62,790 nt of DNA from Rhodanobacter lindaniclasticus. GTDB taxonomy: Bacteria > Pseudomonadota > Gammaproteobacteria > Xanthomonadales > Rhodanobacteraceae. Shown here in pieces: positions 50,955 to 60,842 of this stretch. Numbering within the stretch: position 1 is the first letter of the stretch; every line of letters begins with the position of its first letter. The notes under the pieces are model-generated. The model was not told the DNA's origin. It was given only the letters and a program-made list of their open reading frames with translations, and made no database searches. The stretch spans positions 1 through 62,790 of the forward strand of contig NZ_MWIO01000019.1 of assembly GCF_004799035.1 (NCBI RefSeq), read 5' to 3'. The position numbers and the translations under genes were made by a program.

Positions 50955-51025
50955 CTTCTCCGAGAAGCTCCACCAACCGCGCCTCGCACGGCGAGAGATC
51001 ATGCCCGCCGCTGTGAAATCGCGAA
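50955..51025 (-). pseudogene. Remnant of a LysR regulator 3' end
   Basis: Read on the minus strand this stretch gives GHDLSPCEARLVELLGE, close to the last residues of the LysR gene at 53,228 (GHDLSACEGRLVELLGKG). At DNA level it aligns with 53234-53305 in the same orientation, with six mismatches and one 2-base gap over about 65 bases by eye; the gap shifts the frame. No upstream part of the gene remains. The rest of the gap 50,862-51,275 contains no other gene I can support. With the intact copy it forms direct repeats around the OLD-family gene. Confidence 0.75.
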
Positions 51026-51275
51026 AAGGGCCAGCTCACTCCGACCCTTTGGCTATGTCCGCGTAACAGACAGCATGCGATGCAGGTTCTTGCTGGGCGC
51101 TTGGAGGCCGAGCCGGAACCGCGACATCCCGCGCCTGCCCCGAATCCGACGTCCCATTAATCCCGTCCCCATTAATCCGAAATGAGCATTTCTGTTGCTA
51201 CGCCAGTTGCTCCAAGGCATCATCGAACAGCAATCGGCTTGGCTGTTGGACAGACGCTCAGGGGGGAGCGACCAC

Positions 51276-53102
51276 ATGCGCTTGGAAGCAGTCAGCATCA
51301 CTAACTTCCGATGCTACGATGAAGAAGTTCGGATCGAACTGGGCGACCTGACCACCTTTGTCGGTCGCAACGACATCGGCAAATCGGCCATCCTAGAAAC
51401 CTTGGAAATCTTCTTCAACGGGGACTTGGTCTCCATGGAGCAAGGGGACGCGAGCGTCCACAACGCCGACAAAACCGTCTCCATCACCTGCGAATTCTCG
51501 GAGCTCCCATCCACGCTGACACTGGATGCGGGAGCCGAAACTACGCTGGCCGACGAATATTTGTTGGCCCAGGACGGGCGGCTAAAGATCCGGAAGACCT
51601 TCGATTGCACGAGCAAGAAGCCGTCCGCAGAAGTCTTGGTCATCGCCAATCATCCCACTGCGGACGACTGCGCCAACCTGTTGGAGCTCAAGGAGAAAGA
51701 CCTTCAGAAGCGCGTGAAAGATCTCGGGCTGGACGTCGCCCTGAAGGGCAACCCCGGGATGCGACGGGCGATCTGGGCGGCCGCCGGCGACCTGCGACTC
51801 CGAGAGGTCGCTATTCCCGTGGGTAAGCCCAAGGAAGATGTGAAGCGGATATGGGAGCAGATCGAGCCGCACCTACCCATGTTCGCGCTGTTCCAAAGTG
51901 ATCGGAGTAGCAGGGATTCCGATGACGAGGTGCAAAGCCCCATGAAGGCCGCCGTAGCTGCGGCGATCGCGGAGGTTCAGGAGGACATTGCACGCATCCA
52001 AGCCAAGGTGCGTGAGAAGGCGGAGGAGATTGCGCAGAATACGCACGCCGCGCTGGCCACGATCGACCCGAACCTTGCCAGTGAACTGACGCCCGAGTTC
52101 AGCCCGCCCACCGCGGCCAAATGGCAGGGCCTGTTCTCCCTTGGCTTGAACACCGATGACGGTATCCCCCTGAATAAGCGGGGTAGTGGCGTGCGGCGAC
52201 TGGTCTTGGTGAGTTTCTTCAAGGCCGAGGCGGAGCGTCGCCTCAAGACCAGCGCCAAGCGCAGCATCATCTACGCCATCGAGGAACCGGAAACTGCGCA
52301 GCATCCGAACAACCAACGCATCCTCATCGACTCGTTCAAGGCGTTGTCAGATGACCCAGGATGCCAAGTGATCCTGACCACCCATAGCCCTGGTTTCGCC
52401 TCCTCGCTGCCCCAGGACAGCATCCGCTACATTTCGCGCCATGCCGAAACCAGAAAACCCCACATCCAATCTGGGGTCGATGTGTTTGGCCAAGTTGCAG
52501 AGGCGCTCGGTGTGACTCCGGACAGCCGCGTTCAAGTCTTGGTGTGCGTTGAGGGACCTACCGACGTTTTGGCGTTGAAGGCCCTAGCCAGTGCACTGCA
52601 CCAAGCTGACGCAACGCTGCCGAATATCGCAGCTGACGAGCGCGTGGCTTTCATAGTTCTCGGCGGTGGAACGCTAGAGCATTGGGTCAATCAGCATTAC
52701 TTGCGAGGCCTCAACAAACGTGAGGTGCACATTTATGACCGTGACGTACCTGGTTATGCGGAGTCTGCAAGGCGGGTCAATGAGCGGCAAGATGGCTCTT
52801 GGGCGGTTATCACCGCCAAACACGAGATTGAGAGTTACCTGCACAAGGACGCGATTTCGATGGCGTTTGGCTTTGATATTGAGGTCACCGACCACCCAGT
52901 GGAGGGCAAAGCAACACCCAAGATCTTTGGCGAAGCGTTCGCAGCCCACACCGGCCATGGCAAGCCTCTCAAAGACTCCAATGCGAAAAGAAAGCTTGCT
53001 CAGCAAGCCTTCCCTTGCATGACAGCGGAAATGCTGGCTGAGCGCGATCCGGACGGAGAGGTTCGCGGCTGGCTCCGCCGCTTAGGCGAAATGCTGAACT
53101 GA
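51276..53102 (+). CDS. OLD-family ATPase with TOPRIM nuclease domain
   Basis: 608 residues. N-terminal ABC/SMC-like ATPase: MRLEAVSITNFRCYDEEVRI, Walker A GRNDIGKSAILETLE, signature-like KRGSGVRRLVLVSFF, Walker B IIYAIEEPETAQHP and switch His in VILTTHSPGFAS. C-terminal TOPRIM: VLVCVEGPTDVLALKAL (metal-binding Glu) and VHIYDRDVPGYAES (DxD). OLD nucleases, named after phage P2 Old, act in antiphage defence alone (class 1) or with a UvrD-like helicase as in Gabija; no helicase gene is adjacent, so it looks solitary. Base composition is visibly less GC-rich than the surroundings, implying transfer. GGGGGAG precedes the ATG. Confidence 0.93.
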   Translation: MRLEAVSITNFRCYDEEVRIELGDLTTFVGRNDIGKSAILETLEIFFNGDLVSMEQGDASVHNADKTVSITCEFSELPSTLTLDAGAETTLADEYLLAQDGRLKIRKTFDCTSKKPSAEVLVIANHPTADDCANLLELKEKDLQKRVKDLGLDVALKGNPGMRRAIWAAAGDLRLREVAIPVGKPKEDVKRIWEQIEPHLPMFALFQSDRSSRDSDDEVQSPMKAAVAAAIAEVQEDIARIQAKVREKAEEIAQNTHAALATIDPNLASELTPEFSPPTAAKWQGLFSLGLNTDDGIPLNKRGSGVRRLVLVSFFKAEAERRLKTSAKRSIIYAIEEPETAQHPNNQRILIDSFKALSDDPGCQVILTTHSPGFASSLPQDSIRYISRHAETRKPHIQSGVDVFGQVAEALGVTPDSRVQVLVCVEGPTDVLALKALASALHQADATLPNIAADERVAFIVLGGGTLEHWVNQHYLRGLNKREVHIYDRDVPGYAESARRVNERQDGSWAVITAKHEIESYLHKDAISMAFGFDIEVTDHPVEGKATPKIFGEAFAAHTGHGKPLKDSNAKRKLAQQAFPCMTAEMLAERDPDGEVRGWLRRLGEMLN

Positions 53103-53227
53103 ACTAAAGGGGACGTGACCAATATGCATGACCCCAGGCACTCAGCCCACGGAGGACATGTAAGCGTTCCCCTGCGGACGTTCGCCCATGCGCGACAACC
53201 ACACAGACAACTACGCTTCGCTCGAAG

Positions 53228-54118
53228 CTAGCCCTTCCCGAGCAGCTCCACCAACCGCCCCTCGCACGCCGACAGATCATGCCCCCGCCGCTGTGAAACC
53301 ACGAACGTCAGCGAGCGAATGTGCCACGCACGCCGCTCAAGCTCGACAAGCTGCCCACCGGCCAGATCCTCGACCACGAGATGCCGCGGCAAGTGCCCCC
53401 ACCCCAGCCCGGCTTTCAGCAGATCGCGTTTCGCACCGAGATCATTGACCAGCCACTGGCGCTTGCCGGCGACGCCCTGCTGGGTCTTTTCCGCGCCGGG
53501 CTGGTTGTCGGTGACGACGATCTGGGGGTGGCGGCCGAACTCGTCCGCGGGGATGGGCTTGGGGGTCGAGGCGAGCGGATGGTTCGGCGCGCAGGCGGTC
53601 ACCATCTCCTCCTCGCGCAGCCAGTGGCGTTCGATCGCCTGCGGGTTCACTTCCGGCACGTCGTTGATGGTGACGGCCAGCGCGCACACTTTTTCCAGCA
53701 CCAGCTTTTCGCCGCCCTGCATGGTGGTGATGCGCAGGTTGATCGCGGCGGTGGGGCATTCTTCCTGCAGCGTGCGCAGGCAGTCGATCAGGTGGGCGCG
53801 CGGAAAATAGGCATCGACCGCCACCGACACCTGCGGCACGCCGGCCTTGGCGATCGCGCCGGCGCGGTTCTTCATTTCCTCCGTACGCGAGATCACCGCC
53901 CGTGCGTCGGGCAAGAGGCTGCGCCCCGCCGCGGTGAGCTGCGCCTTGCGCGTGTTGCGCTCGAACAGCTCGACGTCGAACGCGCTTTCCAGCGCCTTGA
54001 TCGCGTGGCTGATGGCCGACTGCGCCCGTGCGAGCTTGCGCGCCGCGCCCGAGAAGCTGCCCTGGTCGCACACCGCCACGAACGCCCGCAGCTGGTTGAT
54101 GGTGACGTTGTCGAGCAT
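53228..54118 (-). CDS. LysR-family transcriptional regulator
   Basis: 296 residues. HTH: MLDNVTINQLRAFVAVCDQG, SGAARKLARAQSAISHAIKA; effector domain starts at PQVSVAVDAYFPRAHLIDCL. The last ~20 residues match the remnant at 50,955. It is divergent from the NAD(P)-binding oxidoreductase across 127 bases; in that gap ATCGTATCAAGCGAT (54137-54151) has the T-N11-A shape of LysR boxes, and TCAAGCGA recurs at 54175-54182. Confidence 0.93.
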   Translation of the reverse strand: MLDNVTINQLRAFVAVCDQGSFSGAARKLARAQSAISHAIKALESAFDVELFERNTRKAQLTAAGRSLLPDARAVISRTEEMKNRAGAIAKAGVPQVSVAVDAYFPRAHLIDCLRTLQEECPTAAINLRITTMQGGEKLVLEKVCALAVTINDVPEVNPQAIERHWLREEEMVTACAPNHPLASTPKPIPADEFGRHPQIVVTDNQPGAEKTQQGVAGKRQWLVNDLGAKRDLLKAGLGWGHLPRHLVVEDLAGGQLVELERRAWHIRSLTFVVSQRRGHDLSACEGRLVELLGKG

Positions 54119-54245
54119 CAGTTATCCAGAAAATAGATCGTATCAAGCGATGTTTCGTCAATTGGATTGATGCGTCAAGCGACCCAGATTGGTTGGGCAC
54201 CGGCTCGAACGGGCCGGATCACTCCACTCAAGAAGGATCATCCCC

Positions 54246-54836
54246 ATGAGCTACGCCATCATCGGTTTCGGTTCCATCGGCCAGGCCCTCGCCCGCGCTT
54301 TCGCCCGCAACAACATCGAAGTCACGGTCGCCAGTCGGCGGCCGCCCGAGGCCCTGTTGCCGCAGGCGCAGGCGATCGGCCCCAGGGTCATCCCCGGGAC
54401 ATTGCAGGAAGCGGTCCAGGCGGACGTGATCATCCTGGCGGTGCTGTTCGAGGGGCACCGTGACATCGGCAAGCTGCTTGCGGACTGGAAGGGCAAGACG
54501 ATCATCGACGCGATGAACACGAATGACCCGGTCGAAACGCTCGACAACCTCCCTTCCTCCGCCTTCGCCGCCAGGTCGTTCCCGGGCGCCAGGTTCGTGA
54601 AGGGCTTCAATCACCTGCTGGCGCGCACGCTGGCCTCCGACCCCAGGGTCCAGGGCGGCCACCGGGTCGTGTTCCTGTCCAGCGACGACGAAGCGGCCAC
54701 GGCGCAAGTGGCGGACCTTGCGAAGCGACTCGGCTTCGCCCCCGTCAACCTCGGCAAGTTCGACGAGGGCGGCAGCCTGGTGCAGGCACGCGGCCGCGCG
54801 TGGGGCCCGCTGATTTTCCAGGACCTGTTCAAGTAG
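54246..54836 (+). CDS. NADPH-dependent F420 reductase-like oxidoreductase
   Basis: 196 residues. SYAIIGFGSIGQALARAFAR is a GxGxxG Rossmann start and VTVASRRPPEA supplies basic residues for NADPH phosphate; KTIIDAMNTNDPVETL and GARFVKGFNHLLARTL follow the F420-dependent NADP reductase/NADP-oxidoreductase family. Since F420 is not general in gammaproteobacteria, the true electron partner is unclear. AAGGA precedes the ATG. With the SDR gene downstream it forms a LysR-controlled pair. Confidence 0.85.
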   Translation: MSYAIIGFGSIGQALARAFARNNIEVTVASRRPPEALLPQAQAIGPRVIPGTLQEAVQADVIILAVLFEGHRDIGKLLADWKGKTIIDAMNTNDPVETLDNLPSSAFAARSFPGARFVKGFNHLLARTLASDPRVQGGHRVVFLSSDDEAATAQVADLAKRLGFAPVNLGKFDEGGSLVQARGRAWGPLIFQDLFK

Positions 54837-54938
54837 CAGCCGTGAGCGCGTACGGCCATCACGACAAGGACCGCGATCGGCGCGCCATCCACATCACTGC
54901 TTCGGCAGTTGCAACCCCTCCAATCCAGGATTCATGAC

Positions 54939-55673
54939 ATGAGCAAGTTGAATGGAAAGACCGCCGTCATCACCGGCGGCGCCACCGGCATCGGCCTCGC
55001 AGCGGCAGAGCGCTTCATCGAGGAAGGCGCCTTCGTCTTCATCTACGGCCGTCGGCAGGAAGCGCTCGACGCCGCGCTGGCAAAGCTCGGCCCCAACGCC
55101 CGCGCGGTACAGGGCTCGGTCTCCGACCCGGCCGACCTCGACCGGCTCTACGCGGCGGTGAAGGCCGAACGCGGAACCCTCGACATCGTGTTCGCCAACG
55201 CCGGGACGGGCGGCCTGCTTCCGCTCGGCCAGATCACCGCCGAGCACATCGACGAAACCTTCGATACCAACGTGAAGGGCGCGATCTTCACGGTGCAGAA
55301 GGCGCTGCCGCTGATGGGCCCGGGTGGCTCGATCATCCTGACCGGATCGAGCGCGGGCACCACCGGCGCCCCGGCCTTCGGCGTCTACAGCGCGAGCAAG
55401 GCCGCCGTGCGCAACCTCGCCAAGACCTTTGCGGAGGACCTGAAGGGCACCGGCATCCGGGTCAACGTGCTGTCGCCGGGACCGACCGCGACCGAACTGG
55501 CGAAGGCCGCGGTGGGCGAGGAAGGCCTGAAGGCGTTCGCCTCGATGAACCCGCTGCAGCGCATGGCCGAGCCGGCGGAGATCGGGGCGGCGGCAGCCTT
55601 TCTGGCGTCACCGGACAGCAGCTTCATGACCGCCAGCGAGCTTGCCGTCGATGGTGGGCTGGCGCAGATCTGA
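54939..55673 (+). CDS. SDR-family oxidoreductase
   Basis: 244 residues. KTAVITGGATGIGLAAAERF (cofactor site), DIVFANAGTGGLLPLGQ (NAG), SIILTGSSAGTTGAPAFGVY with YSASKAAVRNL (Ser-Tyr-Lys). IYGRRQEALD after the second strand suggests NADP(H). Similar in layout to the SDR at 49,077 but on the opposite side of the OLD gene. Probably cotranscribed with the upstream oxidoreductase (102-base gap). Substrate unknown. Confidence 0.93.
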   Translation: MSKLNGKTAVITGGATGIGLAAAERFIEEGAFVFIYGRRQEALDAALAKLGPNARAVQGSVSDPADLDRLYAAVKAERGTLDIVFANAGTGGLLPLGQITAEHIDETFDTNVKGAIFTVQKALPLMGPGGSIILTGSSAGTTGAPAFGVYSASKAAVRNLAKTFAEDLKGTGIRVNVLSPGPTATELAKAAVGEEGLKAFASMNPLQRMAEPAEIGAAAAFLASPDSSFMTASELAVDGGLAQI

Positions 55674-55750
55674 CGCGCGGCGTATGGCGCTCCGTTTTGA
55701 TGGGGCGCCGCGCTGGTTGTTTAGCGTGTGCAGGTCGGACCCGCCACGAC

Positions 55751-56563
55751 TCACGAAGTCGGTGCTTCCAGCGCCCGACTGAGCTGCTCCATCAGCGCCC
55801 CCTGGATGTGCCCGTTGGACACGCAGACGTTGCCGCCGTGGATATCGAGCAGGCCGCCGGTGACCGAGCTGGCCACGCCGCCGGCTTCGCGTACCAGGAT
55901 CACGCCGGGCGCCATGTCCCAGGCGTTGAGGGCGCGTTCCCAGTAGGCGTCCCAGCGGCCGGCAGCGACGTAGGCCATGTCCACCGAACAGGCGCCGGTG
56001 CGGCGGATGCCGGCGGTCCTTTCGCTCAGCAGGGCCATTTCGCGGGCGAATACCGGGTGGTCTGGCTTGCCGGCGAACGGGATGCCGCACGAGATCACGC
56101 TGTCGACCAGGCGATGGCGGGCGGAGACGTGGATGGCTTCGCTGTTCAACCACGCGCCGCCGCCCTGCTCGGCCACGAACATTTCGCGCAGCGCCGGCAG
56201 CCAGGTGACACCGGCGACCACTTCGCCCTCGCGCGCAAGCGCCACGTTGATGCCCCACAGCGGCGTGCCGAACAGGAAGTTGGTGGTGCCGTCGAGCGGA
56301 TCGACGATCCAGTCCTGGGCGTCGTCGCTGCCGCGGCTGGTGCCGCCTTCCTCGCCGACGAAACCGAAGGATGGCCGCGCCTTGCCGAGGATCTCGCGCA
56401 CCGTGCGTTCGGCTTCCTCATCGGCGATCGAGACCAGGTCGGCCGGGCCGGTCTTGGTGCGCACGCCCAGCTCGCCGAGCTGGCCGAAACGTCGCAACAA
56501 GCCCTGCCCTGCGGCCTGCGCGGCCTGGATCATCACCTTGAGTTCGGAGGAAGCGTGCTGCAT
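55751..56563 (-). CDS. Inositol monophosphatase family protein
   Basis: 270 residues. Metal-site motifs of the IMPase family are complete: GFVGEEGGTSRGS (GEE), WIVDPLDGTTNFLFGTPLWG (DPLDGT) and LNAWDMAPGVILVREAGG (WDxAAG-like). It removes phosphate from inositol monophosphates or related sugar phosphates. The gene follows an OPA-type organophosphate transporter by 4 bases, next to inositol catabolism genes, so a role in feeding phosphorylated inositol into the pathway is likely (inference). A housekeeping suhB may exist elsewhere. Confidence 0.93.
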   Translation of the reverse strand: MQHASSELKVMIQAAQAAGQGLLRRFGQLGELGVRTKTGPADLVSIADEEAERTVREILGKARPSFGFVGEEGGTSRGSDDAQDWIVDPLDGTTNFLFGTPLWGINVALAREGEVVAGVTWLPALREMFVAEQGGGAWLNSEAIHVSARHRLVDSVISCGIPFAGKPDHPVFAREMALLSERTAGIRRTGACSVDMAYVAAGRWDAYWERALNAWDMAPGVILVREAGGVASSVTGGLLDIHGGNVCVSNGHIQGALMEQLSRALEAPTS

Positions 56564-56567
56564 GGAA

Positions 56568-57914
56568 TCAGTCCCTGCGCCGGGTACGCCACAGGCTCAG
56601 TGCCAGCAGCATGGAAAGTACGGACGAGCCGATCCAGAAACTGATCGCCGCGCCGAAGTTGTAGTGGCGCACGCCATCGACCATGGTCATGCCGTGCTGG
56701 ATCAGCGTGCCGGAAACCTGTTCCTGCACGCCCGCGCCGATGTAGCTGCAGATGCCGATCACGCCCATCGCCGCGCCGGCCACGCGCTTGGGCGCGATAT
56801 CGACGGCAAACAGGCCGCCCAGCGAGGTGACCAGGCCGGTCAAGCCCATGCCGAACAATACCATCGCGGTGATCAGCGACCAGAGATGGTTCGGCCCGTA
56901 GAAAAACAGGAACAGGCCTGCGAGTTCCAGCAAGGCGAACAGCAGGTTCACCGGCGGACGGTGCGCGTCGAACAGCTTGTCGGAAATGAAACCGAACGCG
57001 ACCGCGCCGGCCATGCCGGCCAGCGTGCTGATCATCAACAACGTGCCGGCCATGGTCAGCGAGTAGCCGTGCACCTCCTGCAGGTACAGCACGCCCCAGG
57101 AGTTGATCGCGTAGCGCGTCACGTAGGTGGTGGCCGAGGCCAGGCACAGGATCCAGATCGCCGGCATCTTCAGGATCGACAGTTGCAGCTTCAGCACCGA
57201 GGCGATCTTCGGCTTGGCCGCCTCGCCGAAGTTGTCGTTCTTCCAGTCGTTGACCGCGGGCAGGCCCAGCGTGGGCGGGCGGTCCTGCAGCAACAGGTAG
57301 GCACCGATGGCCGTGGCCACGCCGATCATGCCCGGCCCCCAGAACCCGAAGCGCCAGCCGAACGCGGCCACGGTGGCGCCCACCACGAGAAAGGTCAGGC
57401 CCTCGCCGATCGAGTGCGCCGTGCTCCAGATGCCGTAGGTGCGCCCGCGTTCGCGATTGGAGAACCACGCCGTCATCGCCACCACACCGCCGGGCGCACC
57501 GAAGCTCTGGAACCAGCCGTTGAGCCCCCACAGGATCACGGCAAGCCATACCGTGGTGACGAAGCCCATCGCCAGGTTGCACAGTGCGGTGGTGAGAAAG
57601 GCGAACGCCAGGAAGCGTTTCATGTTCGCGTGATCGGCGAGGAAGCCGTTGGTCAGCTTGCCGATCGCGTAGGTGTAAAAAAGAGCCGAACCAATCAGGC
57701 CCAGCTCCACAGGAGTAAAGATGCCGGCGTCGATGATCGGTTTCTTGACCACGCCGAGCGCCAGTCGGCAGGTGTAGATCAGGCCGTAACCCAGCGTGAT
57801 CGCCAGCATCACGCGCAAGCGATGCTTGCGGTACTGCCGGTCGATCTCGCTGCGGTCGGCGATCTCGGGCTGGTCAGCTCCGGTTGCGAAAAATGCCAGC
57901 CATCCACGCGCCAT
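56568..57914 (-). CDS. OPA/MFS organophosphate-type transporter
   Basis: 448 residues with 12 hydrophobic helices. The GlpT/UhpT/UhpC signature is visible: YTCRLALGVVKKPIIDAGIF in helix 1, ALFYTYAIGKLTNGFLADHA, WGLNGWFQSFGAPGGVVAMT, WFSNRERGRTYGIWSTAHSI. Such antiporters exchange phosphate for glycerol-3-phosphate, hexose-6-phosphate or phosphoglycerate. Coupled with the IMPase gene and beside iol genes, uptake of inositol phosphate is suggested. Preceded by a GGAA-N6-TTCC operator. Confidence 0.88.
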   Translation of the reverse strand: MARGWLAFFATGADQPEIADRSEIDRQYRKHRLRVMLAITLGYGLIYTCRLALGVVKKPIIDAGIFTPVELGLIGSALFYTYAIGKLTNGFLADHANMKRFLAFAFLTTALCNLAMGFVTTVWLAVILWGLNGWFQSFGAPGGVVAMTAWFSNRERGRTYGIWSTAHSIGEGLTFLVVGATVAAFGWRFGFWGPGMIGVATAIGAYLLLQDRPPTLGLPAVNDWKNDNFGEAAKPKIASVLKLQLSILKMPAIWILCLASATTYVTRYAINSWGVLYLQEVHGYSLTMAGTLLMISTLAGMAGAVAFGFISDKLFDAHRPPVNLLFALLELAGLFLFFYGPNHLWSLITAMVLFGMGLTGLVTSLGGLFAVDIAPKRVAGAAMGVIGICSYIGAGVQEQVSGTLIQHGMTMVDGVRHYNFGAAISFWIGSSVLSMLLALSLWRTRRRD

Positions 57915-57987
57915 GCGGATCCCCCTCGGTCGGCCGGCGCGGGCGGCGGCGGCCTCGTTTCAGCAATCCTATTTCATTTAGACATAT

Positions 57988-58007
57988 ATTGGAAGAATTA
58001 TTCCAAT
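57988..58007. promoter_or_regulatory. Putative IolR-type operator upstream of the transporter-phosphatase operon
   Basis: ATTGGAAGAATTATTCCAAT is a 7+7 inverted repeat with 6-base centre and contains GGAA-N6-TTCC, the pattern I recall for RpiR-type IolR repressors of inositol catabolism in rhizobia. It stands about 75 bases before the transporter start in an AT-rich pocket suited to a promoter. The remainder of the 271-base gap towards iolA carries a repeat resembling GTCATCCTGAGCGTAGCG. No iolR gene is in the window. Confidence 0.65.
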
Positions 58008-58185
58008 TTATGCTCGATGGGCTACGTCCAGCGGGATCGGCTTGGGCAGATGAAGGGACCCCAACCCGTCATCCTGAGCGTAGCGCTGAAGCGCGGAATC
58101 GAAGAGCTCGGACCTTCCGCATCACCAAATGATCCGCGCCCGCTACGCGGGCTACGCCCGGCGGGAACGGATTGGAAAAGCGGCG

Positions 58186-59682
<1,497 letters not shown>

Positions 59683-59764
59683 GACTCACTCCTGGATGAT
59701 GTTTTCTGGTGGTGCCGAATCTCCGGCTCAAAACCCCGCCCCCATGAGACCGTGAAATCTTTTG

Positions 59765-59886
59765 CTTCCCCCGCGTGCAGCGGGGGAAGCTGCCCGGAGG
59801 GCTGATGGGGGCGCTTTTGCGTGAGAGCAGATCAAGAGCGCACCCCCATCCGCCTTCGGCACCTTCCCCCGCATGGCGGGGGAAGG
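59765..59886. repeat. Pair of CTTCCCCCGC hairpins between iolB and iolA
   Basis: Two near-identical stem-loops: 59765-59789 (10-bp stem, 5-base loop) and 59862-59886 (11-bp stem, 3-base loop). Between them GATGGGGGCGC and its mirror GCGCACCCCCATC add an outer fold. No T-run, so they look like REP elements that may stabilise the upstream part of the iol transcript rather than end it. Confidence 0.85.
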
Positions 59887-59905
59887 AAGATCCGGGTCGT
59901 GCGGG

Positions 59906-60718
59906 TCAGCCAGGGGGGCGCCGCGCGATCCAGTCGTGGGCCGGGTCGTTGCGGAAAATCCACTGGCGGTGCGGGCCCGCCATCACGTTGAGGTAGTACA
60001 GGTCGTAGCCGTGCGGCGTGCCGACCGGGTGGTAGCCGCGCGGCACCATCACCACGTCGCCGTCTTCCACGCAGACGGTTTCGTCGAGCGAGCGGTCGTC
60101 GGTGTAGACGCGCTGGAAGGCGAAACCCTGCGGCGGATTGAGCCGGTGATAGTAGGTTTCCTCCAGCGCGGTTTCCGCGCCCGCCGCGGCGGTGTCGTGC
60201 TTGTGCGGCGGATAGCTGGACCAGTGCCCGCCGGGCGTGATCACCTCCACCACCAGCAGGCCGTCGGCCGGCTCGGTCTGCGGCAGGATGTTGCGCACGT
60301 AGCGCGTGTTGGTGCCTTCGCCGCGCACCTCGCGGCTCATCATCGATTCGGCGATCAACCGCGGTTCGCCCTGCCCCGTGCCGGGCGCCGTGCACACGGC
60401 AAGCTCCACCGGCCCGCTGGCGATCACCTCCCAGGCAATCCCCGCCGGCACGTAGACCGCGCCGGGTGCGCGATCCTCGAACGGACTGCTGCGGCCGCCG
60501 ACATGCATGAAGCGGCGCCCGCCGGCATCGACATCCGCCAGCCCTGAGATGATCACCAGGCAGGCCTCGCGCCCCGCCTCGCCGCCGGCGTGACGCTGGC
60601 CGGCGGCGAGTTTCACGAGCTTGAAACCGACGTGCTCCCAGCCGGCGCTGGCGGGAGTGACCTCGAGCACGGTGCCGTCGGCGCCGGCCGCGTGCGGGCG
60701 AACGCGCAGGCCGGCCAT
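59906..60718 (-). CDS. iolB: 5-deoxy-glucuronate isomerase
   Basis: 270 residues of the IolB/KduI cupin type, which turns 5-deoxyglucuronate into 2-deoxy-5-keto-gluconate. Metal-site residues are in SSYPPHKHDTAAAGAETALE and EETYYHRLNPPQGFAFQRVY; DGDVVMVPRGYHPVGTPHGY and the ending YLNVMAGPHRQWIFRNDP are diagnostic. GAGGT lies before the ATG at 60718; the frame runs on upstream through a repeat without similarity. Confidence 0.95.
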   Translation of the reverse strand: MAGLRVRPHAAGADGTVLEVTPASAGWEHVGFKLVKLAAGQRHAGGEAGREACLVIISGLADVDAGGRRFMHVGGRSSPFEDRAPGAVYVPAGIAWEVIASGPVELAVCTAPGTGQGEPRLIAESMMSREVRGEGTNTRYVRNILPQTEPADGLLVVEVITPGGHWSSYPPHKHDTAAAGAETALEETYYHRLNPPQGFAFQRVYTDDRSLDETVCVEDGDVVMVPRGYHPVGTPHGYDLYYLNVMAGPHRQWIFRNDPAHDWIARRPPG

Positions 60719-60740
60719 CAGCGGGTACCTCGGATTTTTT

Positions 60741-60817
60741 TTGTCACCCCAGCGAAAGCTGGGGTCCAGTGACTTGAGCCGCGAAGGCGCTGGGTCCCGG
60801 CTTTCGCTGGGACGACG
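60741..60817. repeat. REP hairpin pair between iolE and iolB
   Basis: CCCCAGCGAAAGCTGGGG (60747-60764) is a 7-bp stem closed by a GAAA tetraloop, mirrored by CCCGGCTTTCGCTGGG at 60796-60811; both belong to the GTCACCCCAGCGAAAGC repeat family. A run of eight T lies at 60735-60742 on the plus strand. The element sits inside the iol operon. Confidence 0.85.
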
Positions 60818-60842
60818 GCGGAGAGCGTCATCAGCACGTCCA

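Noticed and set aside
54246..54836. Evidence for an F420-dependent pathway
   Set aside because: The family name comes from archaeal relatives; no F420 biosynthesis gene is in the window and the fold is shared by NADPH enzymes that do not use F420.
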